Shown piece after piece: positions 14,457 to 16,786 of a DNA stretch of 16,786 bases. The position numbers and the translations under genes were made by a program. Source of the stretch: Parvularcula sp963922235. GTDB lineage: Bacteria; Pseudomonadota; Alphaproteobacteria; Caulobacterales; Parvularculaceae. The notes under the pieces are model-generated. The model was not told the DNA's origin and searched no databases. It was given only the letters and a program-made list of their open reading frames with translations. The stretch's first letter is position 1. Each line of letters starts with the position of its first letter. The stretch is from NCBI GenBank assembly GCA_963922235.1, contig CAWUIJ010000057.1, positions 1-16,786 on the forward strand, given 5' to 3'.

Positions 14457-15910
14457 GCGTTTACCGATTGTGTCTGGGGCGCGGCATCAGCCTGTGCGGC
14501 CGCGCGCTCCTGCAAGAATGAATGGATCCCGGCGGCAGCCTTCTGGCCGTCATGGACCGCCCAGACGACCAGGCTCGCGCCGCGGACGATATCGCCCGCT
14601 GCAAAGACGCCTGACTCAGCTGTTTCAAACGTCTCGCCGTTGACGCGGAGCGTTCCCCACCGGGACACTTCAAGCGTGGGAACACCAAAAGCCGTCACGA
14701 CGTCCTCAGGTTCAAAGCCAAGCGCGGCGATCACAAGATCAGCGCCGAGCAAGGCCTCGCCGCCAGCCACTTCTTCTGGCTGCTGACGACCTGTCCGATC
14801 TTTCGGGCCAAGCCGCATCCGCGCGACATTGACGCCAAGGCCATCAGCCTGCTTGCTGACGGACTTCGGGTTCGAGAGCCAACGGAACGTCACGCCCTCT
14901 TCCTCTGCATGCGCCACTTCGCGTGCAGAGCCGGGCATGTTGGCGCGGTCGCGGCGATAAAGGCAGGTGACCTCTTTCGCGCCCTGACGGACCGCTGTGC
15001 GGACACAGTCCATCGCCGTATCACCGCCGCCGATCACGACCACGCGCTTGCCATCAGCGTTGAGAGCACCGCTGTCGAAATCCGGAACAGCGTCACCGAA
15101 ACCTTTCCGGTTGGACGCCGTGAGATAGGTCAGTGCCGGAACAACCTGTCCCGGTTCACAAGGGGCGGGTAGCGGGCGTGCCTTATACACACCCGTCGCG
15201 ATCAACACGGCATCGTGCTTGCTGCGAATGTCAGCAAACGGCACGCTTCCGCCAATGTCGGCATTTTGAACGAAGCTCACGCCAGCATCAGCCAAGCGCT
15301 GAATGCGGCGGCCCACGACGTCTTTTTCAAGTTTAAACCCGGGGATGCCATAGGTCAGGAGCCCGCCTGCCCGATCATAACGATCATAGATCGTCACCTG
15401 ATAGCCCTCAGACCGCAGATGATCGGCCGCGGCCATGCCCGCAGGTCCGGCGCCAATGATCGCAACGCTCTCTGGACGCTCTTCATCGGGCTTGATCGCT
15501 TCAACCCAGCCTTCATCCCAAGCCCGGTCGGTAATGGTCTTCTCGATAGCACCAATCGTGACTGTTCCGTGCCCCGATTGCTCGATCACGCAAGAGCCTT
15601 CACACAAACGGTCTTGAGGACAGATGCGCCCACAAATCTCAGGCATGGTCGAGGTGCTGGCCGAGACCTTATACGCCTCTTTGAAGTCGCCATCCGCAGC
15701 CAGGCGGAGCCAATCGGGGATATGGTTCCCCAGCGGACAGCCTGAGGAGCAAAAGGGCACACCGCATTGGGAGCAGCGCGAGGCCTGGACCTTCGCCGCA
15801 GCTTCCTGAAATCCATCATCTATCTCGCGAAAATCGCGAGCGCGTTCTTCCGCCGTGCGTTTTTGCGGCGGTTGACGCTCCTCATCCACAAAGCGGAGCA
15901 TGTCAGCCAT
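14453..15910 (-). CDS. gltD: Glutamate synthase (NADPH) small (beta) subunit
   Basis: This 485-residue flavoprotein oxidises NADPH and passes electrons through FAD and iron-sulfur clusters to GltB. The N-terminal cluster region has two cysteine groups: Cys46, 49, 54, 58 (CSQCGVPFCSSGC) and Cys93, 97, 103, 107 (CGRICPQDRLCEGSC). The FAD Rossmann motif is GAGPAGMAA (153-161) and the NADPH motif GGGDTAMD (294-301). A final FAD-contact segment, GVFAAGDIVRGASLVVWAVHDGQKAA, lies near the C-terminus. The start ATG at 15910 has AGGGAAG about 7 bases upstream. It is the first gene of the gltD-gltB operon, the reverse of the enteric gltB-gltD order, and its TGA overlaps the gltB ATG. It is divergently arranged with the TetR gene at 16237. 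Confidence 0.98.
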   Translation of the reverse strand: MADMLRFVDEERQPPQKRTAEERARDFREIDDGFQEAAAKVQASRCSQCGVPFCSSGCPLGNHIPDWLRLAADGDFKEAYKVSASTSTMPEICGRICPQDRLCEGSCVIEQSGHGTVTIGAIEKTITDRAWDEGWVEAIKPDEERPESVAIIGAGPAGMAAADHLRSEGYQVTIYDRYDRAGGLLTYGIPGFKLEKDVVGRRIQRLADAGVSFVQNADIGGSVPFADIRSKHDAVLIATGVYKARPLPAPCEPGQVVPALTYLTASNRKGFGDAVPDFDSGALNADGKRVVVIGGGDTAMDCVRTAVRQGAKEVTCLYRRDRANMPGSAREVAHAEEEGVTFRWLSNPKSVSKQADGLGVNVARMRLGPKDRTGRQQPEEVAGGEALLGADLVIAALGFEPEDVVTAFGVPTLEVSRWGTLRVNGETFETAESGVFAAGDIVRGASLVVWAVHDGQKAAAGIHSFLQERAAAQADAAPQTQSVNA

Positions 15911-16236
15911 TGTTCACTTCCCTGGACTGTCACCGGGCTTGCAGCAGCTCGGGTTAATAGAATGGCGCAACATCAAGGTCGCCGTTGCCCACGCGCTGCC
16001 TGGCGCCTTCTAGAGGCTTGCCCCGCAGCGCACAAGATCAAGAAGCCGGTTCGTGCGCATTCGTCGCCTCGGTGAGCAGATTCTGTCACAATTGAGCTCG
16101 AAGGGCCGCAGCAGGGCAGAGGGTCCTTAATTAATCAGTTAAGCACACTAGCGAACCAATCACCGCTTCGTTACGCTTGTCCGGTGAGTGAAACCGTTGA
16201 AAAGCCTGGCCCTGCAGCCTGCGTGAAGACCGTCCG
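15911..16236. promoter_or_regulatory. Divergent intergenic region between gltD and a TetR gene
   Basis: This 326-bp region has no credible gene of its own. It should contain the gltD promoter (minus) and the TetR promoter (plus). I found no convincing -35/-10 pair and no sigma-54 -24/-12 element on either strand. A stem of 7 pairs with one mismatch (15933-15939 with 15946-15952) sits just upstream of the gltD ribosome-binding site. An AT-rich imperfect palindrome lies at 16126-16143. No glutamine-type riboswitch or aptamer was recognised. Confidence 0.45.
16126..16143. repeat. Imperfect palindrome CTTAATTAATCAGTTAAG
   Basis: The arms CTTAA (16126-16130) and TTAAG (16139-16143) are perfect complements around 8 bases. 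It is the most AT-rich patch of the gltD-TetR spacer, about 95 bp upstream of the TetR start. It may be an operator for that regulator. It also resembles the alphaproteobacterial CtrA site TTAA-N7-TTAA, but the spacing here is 8, so that reading is doubtful. Confidence 0.35.
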
Positions 16237-16786
16237 ATGAAATCTGCTCAAGCAGAAAAAAAGCCCAATGACACGCGTCAGGCTCTGATCGCGGCGGCAG
16301 CGACGCTCATGAGCGAAAAAGACACTCTCGATGTGTCCCTAGCCGAAATCGGCCGCGCGGCGAACGCGAACTCCGCGCTGATCAAATATTATTTCGGCAG
16401 CAAAGAGGGCCTCCTGATGGCGGTCCTGGAGCAGGACTTCGAGACTGGCCTTCGCAGGCTGGAGCGCTTGGTCGAGTCGGACCGCTCACCTGAGGAGAAA
16501 ATGCGTCTCCACATCAGGGGCCTTATCGAGACCTATCACACCCACCCCTATCTCAATCGCCTGGTCCAAAAGATGTCCCGGGAGGCGTTGCCAGAAAACG
16601 TGGAACGGCTGGCCGACGCCTTCATTAAGCCGATTTCCGAGGCCCAGAGTGTTATCCTCGAAGAAGGCGTCGCAGCAGGGGTCTTTAGGCCGATTGAGAC
16701 GTGGTCGTTCTATTTCCAGGTCGTGGGTTCCGCGAGCCATATCTATGGGCATCGCTACGTGCTGAAATCTGGCCTTGGCGTGTCGC
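16237..16786 (+). CDS. TetR/AcrR-family transcriptional regulator (3' end outside window)
   Basis: An open frame runs from ATG 16237 to the last base with no stop, giving 183 residues. The N-terminal DNA-binding domain is clear: DTRQALIAAAATLMSEKD, then the helix-turn-helix VSLAEIGRAANANSALIKYYFGSKEGLL (about 33-60). The C-terminal part has HIRGLIETYHTHPYLNRLVQKM (about 92-113), a pattern I associate with one TetR C-terminal subfamily seen in proteobacteria; the ligand cannot be inferred. TetR proteins are about 190-220 residues, so only a short tail is missing. The Shine-Dalgarno is weak (GAAG 8-11 bases upstream). It is divergent from gltD, but a TetR regulator of glutamate synthase would be unusual, so its targets may lie to the right of the window. 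Confidence 0.88.
   Translation, partial: MKSAQAEKKPNDTRQALIAAAATLMSEKDTLDVSLAEIGRAANANSALIKYYFGSKEGLLMAVLEQDFETGLRRLERLVESDRSPEEKMRLHIRGLIETYHTHPYLNRLVQKMSREALPENVERLADAFIKPISEAQSVILEEGVAAGVFRPIETWSFYFQVVGSASHIYGHRYVLKSGLGVS

Noticed and set aside
14124..14786. 220-residue + strand open frame across the gltD/gltB junction
   Set aside because: It is antisense to two certain genes, has low-complexity Ala/Ser/Thr/Pro content and no recognisable motif.
16127..16142. CtrA binding site
   Set aside because: The half-sites TTAA and TTAA are 8 bases apart rather than the canonical 7, so I list it only as a palindrome.

Overview
The window looks like about 16.8 kb of chromosome from a moderately GC-rich proteobacterium, most likely an alphaproteobacterium and possibly a marine one. 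This rests on gene content and protein style (a coupled DUF1254/DUF1214 pair, a DUF2855-GST unit, paired arylsulfatases, and gltD placed before gltB). I could not run any search, so the taxon is an inference. I found no rRNA, tRNA, CRISPR array, insertion sequence or phage gene.

Layout, left to right. (1) The 3' end of an unidentified + strand gene (2-241) meets, tail to tail, a two-gene minus-strand unit: a DUF1214 membrane-anchored protein (765-1364) followed by a DUF1254 protein (238-768), joined by an ATGA start/stop overlap. (2) Divergent from it is a + strand operon of two formylglycine-type sulfatases (1512-3272 and 3276-4934) separated by 3 bp. The first has a signal peptide and a C-terminal membrane anchor; the second has an N-terminal anchor. 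(3) Converging on the sulfatases is a minus-strand operon: DUF2855 protein (6703-7791), a compact GST (6058-6702) and a membrane-anchored metallo-beta-lactamase-fold hydrolase resembling the AtsA/RNase Z branch (4961-6028). (4) A 285-bp divergent spacer separates it from a second, unusually long GST-like protein (8077-9237), which ends tail to tail with a TetR-type regulator (9227-9835). (5) The minus-strand gltD-gltB operon (15910 to 9966) encodes the two subunits of NADPH-glutamate synthase, with a 4-bp ATGA overlap. (6) Divergent from gltD is a second TetR-type regulator whose end lies beyond the window (16237-16786).

The left 10 kb is accessory metabolism. Envelope-anchored sulfatases, a third hydrolase of a fold that also contains arylsulfatases, two GSTs, DUF2855 and DUF1254/1214 proteins suggest uptake or detoxification of a sulfated or hydrophobic organic compound. 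The substrate cannot be read from the sequence. The right 6 kb is core nitrogen assimilation.

The best regulatory signal is a near-perfect 16-bp palindrome (9897-9912) just downstream of a TTGACA box in the promoter region of the first TetR gene. Twelve bases of it recur exactly inside the GST gene at 6438-6449.
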